NCBI GenBank assembly: GCA_910585655.1
Contig: CAJUFW010000150.1
Location: 1 to 8,507 of the forward strand
DNA from: an uncultured Lachnospiraceae bacterium
GTDB lineage: Bacteria; Bacillota_A; Clostridia; Lachnospirales; Lachnospiraceae
Direction of reading: 5' to 3'
DNA: 8,507 bases
In this document: positions 1 to 5,367 of the stretch, piece after piece
How positions within the stretch are numbered: position 1 is the stretch's first letter
Layout of the letters: each line of letters opens with the position of its first letter
Translations under genes and position numbers: made by a program
The notes under the pieces: generated by a model
The model's input: only the letters and a program-made list of their open reading frames with translations
Told to the model about the DNA's origin: nothing
The model's database searches: none

Positions 1-46
1 GTGTTACGGACTTTCACCGATTAGATTGCGCCCATACTGGGCGCAC
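1..46 (-). mobile_element. 5' end of a bacterial class C group II intron (partial, runs off the left edge)
   Basis: Read on the minus strand from position 46, the sequence begins GTGCGCCCAGTATGGGCGCA, then has a short ATCTAAT linker and a small hairpin (CGG 19-17, loop TGAAAGT, CCG 9-7), followed by TAACAC at the edge. GTGYG is the standard group II intron 5' end. The layout of a basal hairpin (8-bp perfect stem 45-38 with 34-27) followed by a GGTGARAGTCC-type hairpin matches, from memory, the start of class C introns such as the Oceanobacillus iheyensis intron. Class C introns are known to insert just downstream of intrinsic terminator stem-loops, and a perfect 12-bp terminator with nine T residues ends two bases before this start. 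Only domain I's beginning is visible, so the reverse transcriptase/maturase, domain V and 3' splice site must be checked outside the window. A degraded or truncated intron cannot be excluded. Confidence 0.85.
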
Positions 47-47
47 C

Positions 48-84
48 AAAAAAAAAGCCTCAAGCAAATCACTTTGCTTGAGGC
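48..84 (-). terminator. Intrinsic terminator of the T-box leader
   Basis: A perfect 12-bp stem (GCCTCAAGCAAA at 84-73 on the minus strand, pairing with 68-57) encloses a 4-base loop and is followed by nine T residues (56-48). Its left arm contains the CTCAA segment (82-78) that the T-box antiterminator needs, so the two structures exclude each other. It may also stop transcripts reading through from the GH94 operon, which has no clear terminator of its own. It is also the apparent target of the group II intron that starts at 46. Confidence 0.95.
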
Positions 85-320
85 GGATATACTTCCGTGG
101 TGCCACTCAAATTGGCTGATCAATTCAGCCCACTCTACCATATACTATCATATATGCCATCTGGTAACGGCTATGGAGGCCGTCATCCCATACTCTAATT
201 CCGGGATGCCCTCGAAAGTCCATTCAGCAAAAGCTCCCATACCGCAATCCCACCGCCTGCGGCTCTCTGTCATGTTCTGCTGCTGCTTACTCCTCTTTCT
301 CATCGGTTTCGCTTATGTTG
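48..320 (-). promoter_or_regulatory. T-box riboswitch leader, tryptophan-type (UGG specifier)
   Basis: This leader RNA senses uncharged tRNA and lets transcription proceed into a downstream amino-acid gene only on starvation. Visible parts, in order: stem I base GAAAG (299-295) paired with CTTTC (218-214); specifier-loop AGTA (291-288) opposite GAA (225-223); AG bulge AGAGAG (268-263); distal helix GCCGCA with TGCGGT enclosing GGTGGGA (254-248); specifier TGG (222-220) followed by A219. Downstream hairpins are CATCCC/GGGATG, ACGGC/GCCGT, CATATA/TATATG and GGCTGA/TCAGCC. The T-box reads GAGTGGCACCACGG (108-95). The antiterminator pairs TTGAG (110-106) with CTCAA (82-78) and CGGA (97-94) with TCCG (87-84), leaving TGGC (105-102) in the bulge to bind tRNA NCCA. 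A C at the variable position calls for discriminator G, consistent with tRNA-Trp. Its own promoter precedes it; the regulated gene lies left of the window, beyond the group II intron. Confidence 0.9.
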
Positions 321-326
321 CTATTT

Positions 327-355
327 ATCATACTATAGGTTTTTGCTGTTGTCAA
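327..355 (-). promoter_or_regulatory. Sigma-A promoter of the T-box leader
   Basis: The minus strand has a perfect -35 TTGACA (355-350), a 17-bp spacer and a -10 TATGAT (332-327, five of six consensus bases). The predicted start is near 320, about 20 bases upstream of the stem I base. The -35 lies 27 bases past the stop codon of the GH94 gene. The T-box unit is therefore transcribed independently of the GH94 operon. Confidence 0.85.
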
Positions 356-382
356 GTAATAATTTTCGGGAATTTTCCGTCC

Positions 383-3124
383 TTATCCCAATGTCACCGT
401 AATCCGATGCTCTACCGTCCCGGACAATTCCTCAATCACTCTCCTTGGCAGCAAGGCTCCGTTGCGGCTTTTTTCAGACAGCAGGAAGCTTTCGCCTGCC
501 ATTGGATAAAAGCGACCGTCTATCTCTAGCCGTGTCACCTGATACATCCCGGCTTCTAGTTTCTTTGGATTCCGGTAATCTACAAACAGTCTCCTTCCGG
601 CAAACTGCAGATGGATTCCCGCCCTGCCGTCTGCCGCAAACTGCTCCGCCTTTAAGGCAGGTGCCAGACGCAGGTTCCCAAGCTCCCCTCTTACTCCAAA
701 TACTTCCGTTACGACCGTCAGCAGCAGCCAGCTAGCGGCGCCCGTCAGATAATGGTACATCCCTCTGCCGCTTGGATCGATGTATTCCGGCACCCCTGGA
801 TACATCCTGCTTCTTTCCATATCCATACAATGCTGCGCCAGTGTATTTATGGCTTTAAAACCTTCTTTGGCAAAGCCGCGACGGTAAAGAGCATTGGCAA
901 ACATCACTGTCATATGGGAAAAAACGGCTCCGTTTTCCTTTGTCCCATAGGCAAAACCGAACATCCTGCCCATATCCATCTTCAACTCATGAAAATTGGT
1001 ATTAAGACGATACCCTCCAACCTCTTTATGATAGAGAAGAGCATCCGCCGCCTGTAAGATCTCTCTTATCTGGTTCTGCTTTGCAGTACCCGACATAATT
1101 GCAAAAACCTGACTGGTCAGCATCATCCGATCGCCGCCTTCTAACGGTCTGCCATGGTTATCATAATACCCATTAAACCAATGATGTCCCTCTCCGTCCT
1201 CTATCCACTCCGTACGGCGGATATGCTCTTTCAGCCAGGAAGCCATATGCGACAGACATGCCGCCAGCTCCCGGACAGGCACCTCTACCCGTACACCACT
1301 TATCGTATGTACGCAGCTCTGGCAATAATGTGCTAAAAGCGTCTGCTTCTCTGCAGCGTTTTCGTACAGTTCCTCCCGATCCTCTAACAGCTCTCTTAAT
1401 TCCTCTGCCAAAAATACGGTCTGCACGCCTGTTTTTTTAGAAAGTTCCAGCACCAAGCCTGCCAAATGCTCCAAGTTATCCCCATACATCCCGGTAAACG
1501 CTACACTTTCTCCCCGCTCCTTTGCCATATCCAACGCATCGTTCCAATCTGCCCCCCGCAAACGGATGTGGTTATGTTCCCCTACGTCATAAAAGGCGGT
1601 CAGATGCTGTACCAATAAATGCTCTAAAATGGTTCCTTGATACACCTCTCCGGCTGCCGTCCGAAGATTGCTGCCCTGCCGTTCCTTCCAAATCCCATCT
1701 CGTTTTTCTCCTCTTGCCGCCTGCGCATCTTTAAAATAGGACGCCCGTTCCAGCAAAAACTCCAGATCGCCGCTTTGGTTGATATAAAGTTCCGTAGTCA
1801 AAAACGGCCAAACACCATGATCCATCCAAACGCGCGCAATCTGATTTCGATCTGCAATAAATTCTCCGGGTTCCTTGCCGATAATGGTCGCGTTGCTCCC
1901 GTCTATCCGAACCCCGCCGAAATTGTTATAAAGCTGTGTTCTTACACCTTCCGGCTCCATCATCAGCAGCGCCAGGCAATCCTGCCACAAATCCCGCCAG
2001 CCTCGCCCGCCCCGTCCATAATCATGATGAGGCAGAAACGAACATCCATATATCCTGCGTAAAATCGGCTGGAAGTTGACCCAATACATCCAGTTATCCA
2101 GATCGGTATCTGAAGTTTCATAAAAAATATTCAGCCGCTCTCTCCAATATTTTTTATTTTCCTCCAACGCCCGGTCAAATTTCTCTGCACTGTCAAACCG
2201 CGCGAAGCTTTCCGTCAATTCCTCAACCGAAGCTCCATACCCCAGTCCTACCACATAGGCGGCAGATTGTCCCGGCGCCAATACAAGCTCGCCGAAACGG
2301 ATCGCCCCGATTGTCTCGTAACCGTCGATCTCCTCTCCCGCCTGATGGCTTGCTTTCTCATTGCAGACGACTGCTTTCGGCCATTCCAGACTTCCGCCCT
2401 CACCGATAAATTCCTCCGTTTGCGGGAAAAAACCAGAAGGCATACTTCCGTCCCCTTCTACTCCCAGCACGCCATACACCAATTCGTTTTTCTGATGCCC
2501 TCGTTCGTCAAACGTTAAAGTCGGATTTAAAAATACTCCGTTGCGTGTCAGATAAGCGCGATGCAGCAAGGAAGTGACATGTCTGTGATCACGGATATTA
2601 TCAGCAGAACGACCATACATCGGAATCGCCGCCGTAGGAACCAAACGCCGCTCCCGGTTGCTCTGGTTTGTAACCACGACTTTCATCAGCTCCAGCTTTT
2701 CTCCGCTTATCGGAGCAAACGCCGTAATCTCTGAAAGAAGACCGACCTCTTCTCCCACCCGTGTTACCTGCTGCCACAGCATTCCTGCCGTCAAGACCGT
2801 CCGTTCCTGCTTTTTCCCAAATAACCCTGCTATCTGCGCCGCCGATACCCCGGTGGCAGACCAGACCATTCCGTCCTCCCCTTCGTCTGTGTCCTTTTCA
2901 TACAACCAAAAATTCCGGCTGGAACGGTTGTTGTGCAGATTTTCCGCGCTGACCGGCTCTAACAAAAAAGCGTTCTGCCCTAACTTCGAGTCGCCGCCCC
3001 ATGTCGGCGTTACCGATCCCAACACCCCTGCCTCGTTGGCAATCGGAAAATACAAGTAACTAAACCGATCGGGTGATTCCAGTCGAAACGTTCCCCGTCT
3101 GTCCAAATATTCATATTTTTTCAT
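383..3124 (-). CDS. GH94 family beta-glucoside phosphorylase (cellobiose/laminaribiose phosphorylase-like)
   Basis: Family GH94 enzymes cleave beta-linked glucosides with inorganic phosphate, inverting the anomer to give alpha-glucose 1-phosphate and a shortened sugar. This saves ATP after uptake of the intact disaccharide. The 913 residues have no signal peptide, so it acts in the cytoplasm. The N-terminal 300 residues form the beta-sandwich-type region. The (alpha/alpha)6 catalytic part carries RGGRGWRDLWQD (371-382), the general-acid motif RGADWNDALD (523-532, acid being one of D526/D529) and the phosphate-site segment GTKENGAVFSH (727-737). The start ATG has a good AGGAGA site about 8 bases upstream. 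The length is greater than typical cellobiose phosphorylases (about 800) and close to what I recall for laminaribiose phosphorylases (about 910), but the substrate cannot be settled from motifs alone. A 59-residue protein precedes it by 61 bp with no terminator between, so they are probably co-transcribed. Confidence 0.9.
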   Translation of the reverse strand: MKKYEYLDRRGTFRLESPDRFSYLYFPIANEAGVLGSVTPTWGGDSKLGQNAFLLEPVSAENLHNNRSSRNFWLYEKDTDEGEDGMVWSATGVSAAQIAGLFGKKQERTVLTAGMLWQQVTRVGEEVGLLSEITAFAPISGEKLELMKVVVTNQSNRERRLVPTAAIPMYGRSADNIRDHRHVTSLLHRAYLTRNGVFLNPTLTFDERGHQKNELVYGVLGVEGDGSMPSGFFPQTEEFIGEGGSLEWPKAVVCNEKASHQAGEEIDGYETIGAIRFGELVLAPGQSAAYVVGLGYGASVEELTESFARFDSAEKFDRALEENKKYWRERLNIFYETSDTDLDNWMYWVNFQPILRRIYGCSFLPHHDYGRGGRGWRDLWQDCLALLMMEPEGVRTQLYNNFGGVRIDGSNATIIGKEPGEFIADRNQIARVWMDHGVWPFLTTELYINQSGDLEFLLERASYFKDAQAARGEKRDGIWKERQGSNLRTAAGEVYQGTILEHLLVQHLTAFYDVGEHNHIRLRGADWNDALDMAKERGESVAFTGMYGDNLEHLAGLVLELSKKTGVQTVFLAEELRELLEDREELYENAAEKQTLLAHYCQSCVHTISGVRVEVPVRELAACLSHMASWLKEHIRRTEWIEDGEGHHWFNGYYDNHGRPLEGGDRMMLTSQVFAIMSGTAKQNQIREILQAADALLYHKEVGGYRLNTNFHELKMDMGRMFGFAYGTKENGAVFSHMTVMFANALYRRGFAKEGFKAINTLAQHCMDMERSRMYPGVPEYIDPSGRGMYHYLTGAASWLLLTVVTEVFGVRGELGNLRLAPALKAEQFAADGRAGIHLQFAGRRLFVDYRNPKKLEAGMYQVTRLEIDGRFYPMAGESFLLSEKSRNGALLPRRVIEELSGTVEHRITVTLG

Positions 3125-3185
3125 ACATCTGTTCTCCTATCGCTATCCCTGTCGTTTTTCTGCTTTTTCCCTTCTCCGCTTATCG

Positions 3186-3365
3186 TCAGTCTTCCTTTTT
3201 GTCCCGTCCATGCTTTTTCATAATCTCCTGATAACGCCTTCTGGAAGCCTCCATCTCCGGGCTGTCCTCTTTTTCCTTAGCCTCTTTGCTCTCTGCCTCC
3301 TGGCTTTCCTTTAGCTCCTCAAACAGATCTGCCAGATCCCCGCTGCTAAAATAATTGTTATCCAT
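3186..3365 (-). CDS. Small charged hypothetical protein, 59 residues, first gene of the GH94 operon
   Basis: The frame opens with MDNNYFSSGDLADLFEEL and ends in HGRDKKED before a TGA stop. It is not recognised as a named family. It is strongly charged: the middle (about 16-40) is rich in Glu and Lys, probably helical or coiled, followed by SRRRYQEIMKKHGRDKK, a basic stretch. There is no membrane segment, signal peptide or cysteine. It is supported as a real gene by an AAGGAG site eight bases before the ATG, by a consensus promoter just upstream (3403-3431), and by its position as the only frame filling the gap before the GH94 gene. Its role is unknown. A regulator or partner of the phosphorylase would be speculation. 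Confidence 0.75.
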   Translation of the reverse strand: MDNNYFSSGDLADLFEELKESQEAESKEAKEKEDSPEMEASRRRYQEIMKKHGRDKKED

Positions 3366-3402
3366 TCTAAAATCTCCTTTCTGTCTGTTCGTTGTTTCCC
3401 CT

Positions 3403-3431
3403 AGTATAACATCTTGATCTGGTCGTGTCCA
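3403..3431 (-). promoter_or_regulatory. Sigma-A promoter for the small protein and GH94 gene
   Basis: On the minus strand, -35 TGGACA (3431-3426, five of six) is separated by exactly 17 bp from -10 TATACT (3408-3403, five of six). The -10 ends 37 bases before the start codon at 3365, which leaves room for a short leader and the AAGGAG site. It is divergent from the PAP2 promoter at 3488-3517. Confidence 0.75.
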
Positions 3432-3445
3432 GAGAGATTCTCTTT

Positions 3446-3472
3446 CTTACAAATATCTTACAATATCTTAAT
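3446..3472. promoter_or_regulatory. Three phased CTTA-type direct repeats, candidate response-regulator operator
   Basis: CTTACA occurs at 3446-3451 and 3457-3462, with a diverged copy CTTAAT at 3467-3472, giving periods of 11 and 10 bp. Hexamers repeated about once per helical turn are the usual form of OmpR/PhoB-family operators. The first two copies match five of six positions of the Bacillus PhoP half-site TTHAYA with 5-bp spacing. The repeats lie between the two divergent -35 elements, 15 bases from the plus-strand -35 and 14 from the minus-strand -35, so they could act on either promoter. The sequence is AT-rich, so chance repeats are possible. Confidence 0.4.
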
Positions 3473-3487
3473 ATTGCGGACGAACAC

Positions 3488-3517
3488 TTGCCAATGCCGT
3501 CGTCTATGTGCTATAAT
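3488..3517 (+). promoter_or_regulatory. Sigma-A extended -10 promoter for the PAP2 gene
   Basis: The elements are -35 TTGCCA (3488-3493, five of six), an 18-bp spacer and a perfect -10 TATAAT (3512-3517) preceded by TGC, which makes an extended -10. Transcription would start near 3524, about 30 bases before the PAP2 start codon. Confidence 0.75.
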
Positions 3518-3554
3518 TCGATTCAGATTTTAGAGAGGGAGTTGGAATTTCATT

Positions 3555-4235
3555 ATGAAGCATACTATCAAAAAGCTGCTGTACCAGTATCGCCATGCCT
3601 GGGTACTTTCCTATGGGCTTGTTTATATGATCTGGTTTTTCTGGTTGGAAAGCCGCACCGATATTGTACACCACCCAGTCCATATCGGGCTCGATGATCT
3701 GATTCCTTTTCAGGAAATCTTTATCGTGCCGTATTTACTCTGGTTTGTTTATATTGCGGCGACGCTTTTGTATTTCTTTTTTACTTCTACGGAGGATTTT
3801 TACAAGGCAACCGCCTTTTTATTTATCGGTATGACCGTCTGCCTGATTATTTATACCGTCTGGCCGAACGGTCAGAATCTACGCCCTTCCTCTTTCCCGA
3901 GAGACAATGTTTTCTCCCGGCTGGTAGGCATGATTTACAGCGCCGATACGTCTACGAATGTATGCCCGAGTATCCATGTCTTTAATTCCATCGGCATACA
4001 TATTGCCATTCGCAACAGCCAGGCGCTAAGACCAAAGAAATGGCTCCAGATTGGTTCTTTTCTTCTGATGGTCAGCATTTGCCTGTCCACTGTATTTTTA
4101 AAGCAGCACTCCGTATTTGACGGGCTGTGCGCTATTTTGCTTAGCGTTATTATGTATGCGGTTGTATACATTCCAAATTATCGCAAGGTTATGGAGACAC
4201 GGACAGCGAAAAAGCAGCTCGAACGGACGATTTAG
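3555..4235 (+). CDS. PAP2-superfamily membrane phosphatase/phosphotransferase
   Basis: PAP2 enzymes hydrolyse or transfer phosphate groups of lipid phosphates at the membrane through a histidine nucleophile. This 226-residue protein has hydrophobic segments at about 15-30, 54-76, 86-103, 164-181 and 190-207. Motif 2 is CPSIH (137-141, H141). Motif 3 is STVFLKQHSVFD (178-189, nucleophile H185 with D189). The expected motif 1 (K-x6-RP) keeps only its RP (110-111), with W103 in the lysine position, and motif 3 has T179 where classical members have Arg. These departures fit the branch related to inositolphosphotransferases (PAP2_3 type) better than classical phosphatidic acid phosphatase; that placement is inference. 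The only upstream purine-rich site, GAGAGGGAG (3533-3541), is 13 bases from the ATG, which is rather long. It is a single-gene unit with its own promoter and terminators. Confidence 0.82.
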   Translation: MKHTIKKLLYQYRHAWVLSYGLVYMIWFFWLESRTDIVHHPVHIGLDDLIPFQEIFIVPYLLWFVYIAATLLYFFFTSTEDFYKATAFLFIGMTVCLIIYTVWPNGQNLRPSSFPRDNVFSRLVGMIYSADTSTNVCPSIHVFNSIGIHIAIRNSQALRPKKWLQIGSFLLMVSICLSTVFLKQHSVFDGLCAILLSVIMYAVVYIPNYRKVMETRTAKKQLERTI

Positions 4236-4241
4236 CCAAAT

Positions 4242-4287
4242 AAAAAAGAAACGGTTGTAATATCTTTTTTCAAACCGTTTCTTTTTT
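4242..4287. terminator. Bidirectional intrinsic terminator between the PAP2 and glycosyltransferase genes
   Basis: A perfect 15-bp inverted repeat pairs 4242-4256 with 4273-4287 around a 16-base loop. The arms begin with six A and end with six T, so each strand shows a GC-containing stem followed by a T-run. It lies six bases after the PAP2 stop and about 64 bases after the convergent glycosyltransferase stop, so it can terminate both units. Confidence 0.9.
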
Positions 4288-4313
4288 GTATGATAGGAAA
4301 GCTCTCCTGGCAC

Positions 4314-4341
4314 GAGAATTCCACTTTGTGGAATTCTTTTT
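4314..4341 (+). terminator. Second intrinsic terminator, plus direction
   Basis: A perfect 10-bp stem (AGAATTCCAC 4315-4324 with GTGGAATTCT 4328-4337) has a TTT loop and is followed by TTTT on the plus strand. On the minus strand no T-run follows, so it acts as a back-up terminator for PAP2 transcription. It ends ten bases short of the 3' end of the glycosyltransferase gene. Confidence 0.75.
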
Positions 4342-4350
4342 CATTTCCAA

Positions 4351-5367
4351 TTAGCCAAATCCATATATTTTTCTGGAAATCGAATAGCCCAGTACAATAA
4401 TTTTCCGTCCGGATTTCCCCGGCAGGTTCATCGAACGCCCCAGCAATTTGTTATGGACAGCTTTGTACATTTTCGGATTTTCTTTTTTTAAGTAATCCCA
4501 AAGCTCCTGCTTTTTGGCAAGATTTTCCTTACTGCCAGATTTGATTAAAAATACGGAAGAAATCACCATCATCATACACAAATAGCTCGTCATATAGTTC
4601 CGGAGCTTTTTGTTTTTTATCATCGGTAAATCATGGGAACCAATCATATGCTTTGTCACCCGGATCTGCTGATCGATACGGGCAATCATATTTTTTTCAT
4701 TCACCGACTGATCGGCGCGTCCGATAAAATAGCGGTAAAAATCCACATCCAGATAATACATCGTCTTTACGTACGGCAGCGGATCGTATACAAAAATATT
4801 ATCTACATAAAAAGTATGCTTCGGTAGCTGCAGACCACATTTTTTTAAAAGCTTCGTCCGATAAAAGACCGAGTGCATCAAGATATACTGGCTTGCTTTA
4901 AAGTGCTTGATATCCGACCAGGTAAAAAAACAGTCCCGCGGCATCGCCGTATGATAATTCATCACACGCTGCTTTTTTAAATAAACGTTTTCATAGACAT
5001 AATTGCAAATCAGCATGTCCAGACTTTTCCCTTCCTCCACCACGGAGCGAAGCAGCTCCAACACTTTTTCCAGAGCGTCCGTATCTACCCAATCGTCGCT
5101 GTCTACTACTTTAAAATAAATTCCGGTCGCCGCTGCCAATCCGGTATTGACCGCCTGCCCATGCCCGCCGTTTTCCTGGTGAATCGCCTTGATCATCGTA
5201 GGATAGCGGGCGGCAAGCTTATCTGCAATCACCGCAGTCTCATCCTTTGAGCCATCATCCACAATGATAATTTCCATGTCCTCTCCGCCCGTCAGTAACG
5301 TCTCTACTGCATGTTCCATATAGTCCGCAGAGTTATAACATGGTATTGCAACACTTAACAGCTTCAT
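4351..5367 (-). CDS. Family 2 (GT-A fold) glycosyltransferase
   Basis: This enzyme transfers a sugar from a nucleotide donor, most likely onto a cell-surface polysaccharide or glycolipid at the cytoplasmic face. The 338 residues start with the GT2 signature LLSVAIPCYNSADY (3-16), then IIIVDDGSKDET (33-44), ENGGHGQAVNTGL (65-77) and the metal/donor-binding DSDDW (89-93). The C-terminal half is basic and not assigned to a subfamily; one moderately hydrophobic stretch (about 263-278) is too weak to call a membrane helix with confidence. The start ATG overlaps the glf stop as ATGA, with an AAAGGAAA site inside glf, so translation is probably coupled. Sitting directly behind glf, it could be a galactofuranosyltransferase; that is inferred from context only. 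The gene ends before the bidirectional terminator at 4242-4287. Confidence 0.88.
   Translation of the reverse strand: MKLLSVAIPCYNSADYMEHAVETLLTGGEDMEIIIVDDGSKDETAVIADKLAARYPTMIKAIHQENGGHGQAVNTGLAAATGIYFKVVDSDDWVDTDALEKVLELLRSVVEEGKSLDMLICNYVYENVYLKKQRVMNYHTAMPRDCFFTWSDIKHFKASQYILMHSVFYRTKLLKKCGLQLPKHTFYVDNIFVYDPLPYVKTMYYLDVDFYRYFIGRADQSVNEKNMIARIDQQIRVTKHMIGSHDLPMIKNKKLRNYMTSYLCMMMVISSVFLIKSGSKENLAKKQELWDYLKKENPKMYKAVHNKLLGRSMNLPGKSGRKIIVLGYSISRKIYGFG

Noticed and set aside
220..222. Glycine as T-box specifier (GGA at 221-219) instead of UGG.
   Set aside because: Aligned from the basal CTTTC helix, one purine should follow the specifier, which fits UGG-A. The T-box variable base C also calls for a G discriminator, whereas bacterial tRNA-Gly has U.
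361..382. The AATTTTCGGGAATTTTCC segment after GH94 as a terminator.
   Set aside because: It is a direct repeat of GAAAATT rather than a stem with a following T-run, so no intrinsic terminator is supported.
26..529. A 167-codon plus-strand open frame.
   Set aside because: It lies antisense to the intron end, the whole T-box leader and the GH94 3' end, has no ribosome binding site or family resemblance, and is explained as a shadow.
752..3059. Several plus-strand open frames opposite the GH94 gene.
   Set aside because: They are proline/arginine/serine-rich antisense shadows of a well-supported GH94 coding sequence, without ribosome binding sites.
3425..3697. A 90-codon plus-strand frame overlapping the PAP2 start.
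   Set aside because: It begins upstream of the PAP2 promoter, crosses the promoter and the repeats, overlaps PAP2 in another frame, and its product resembles nothing.
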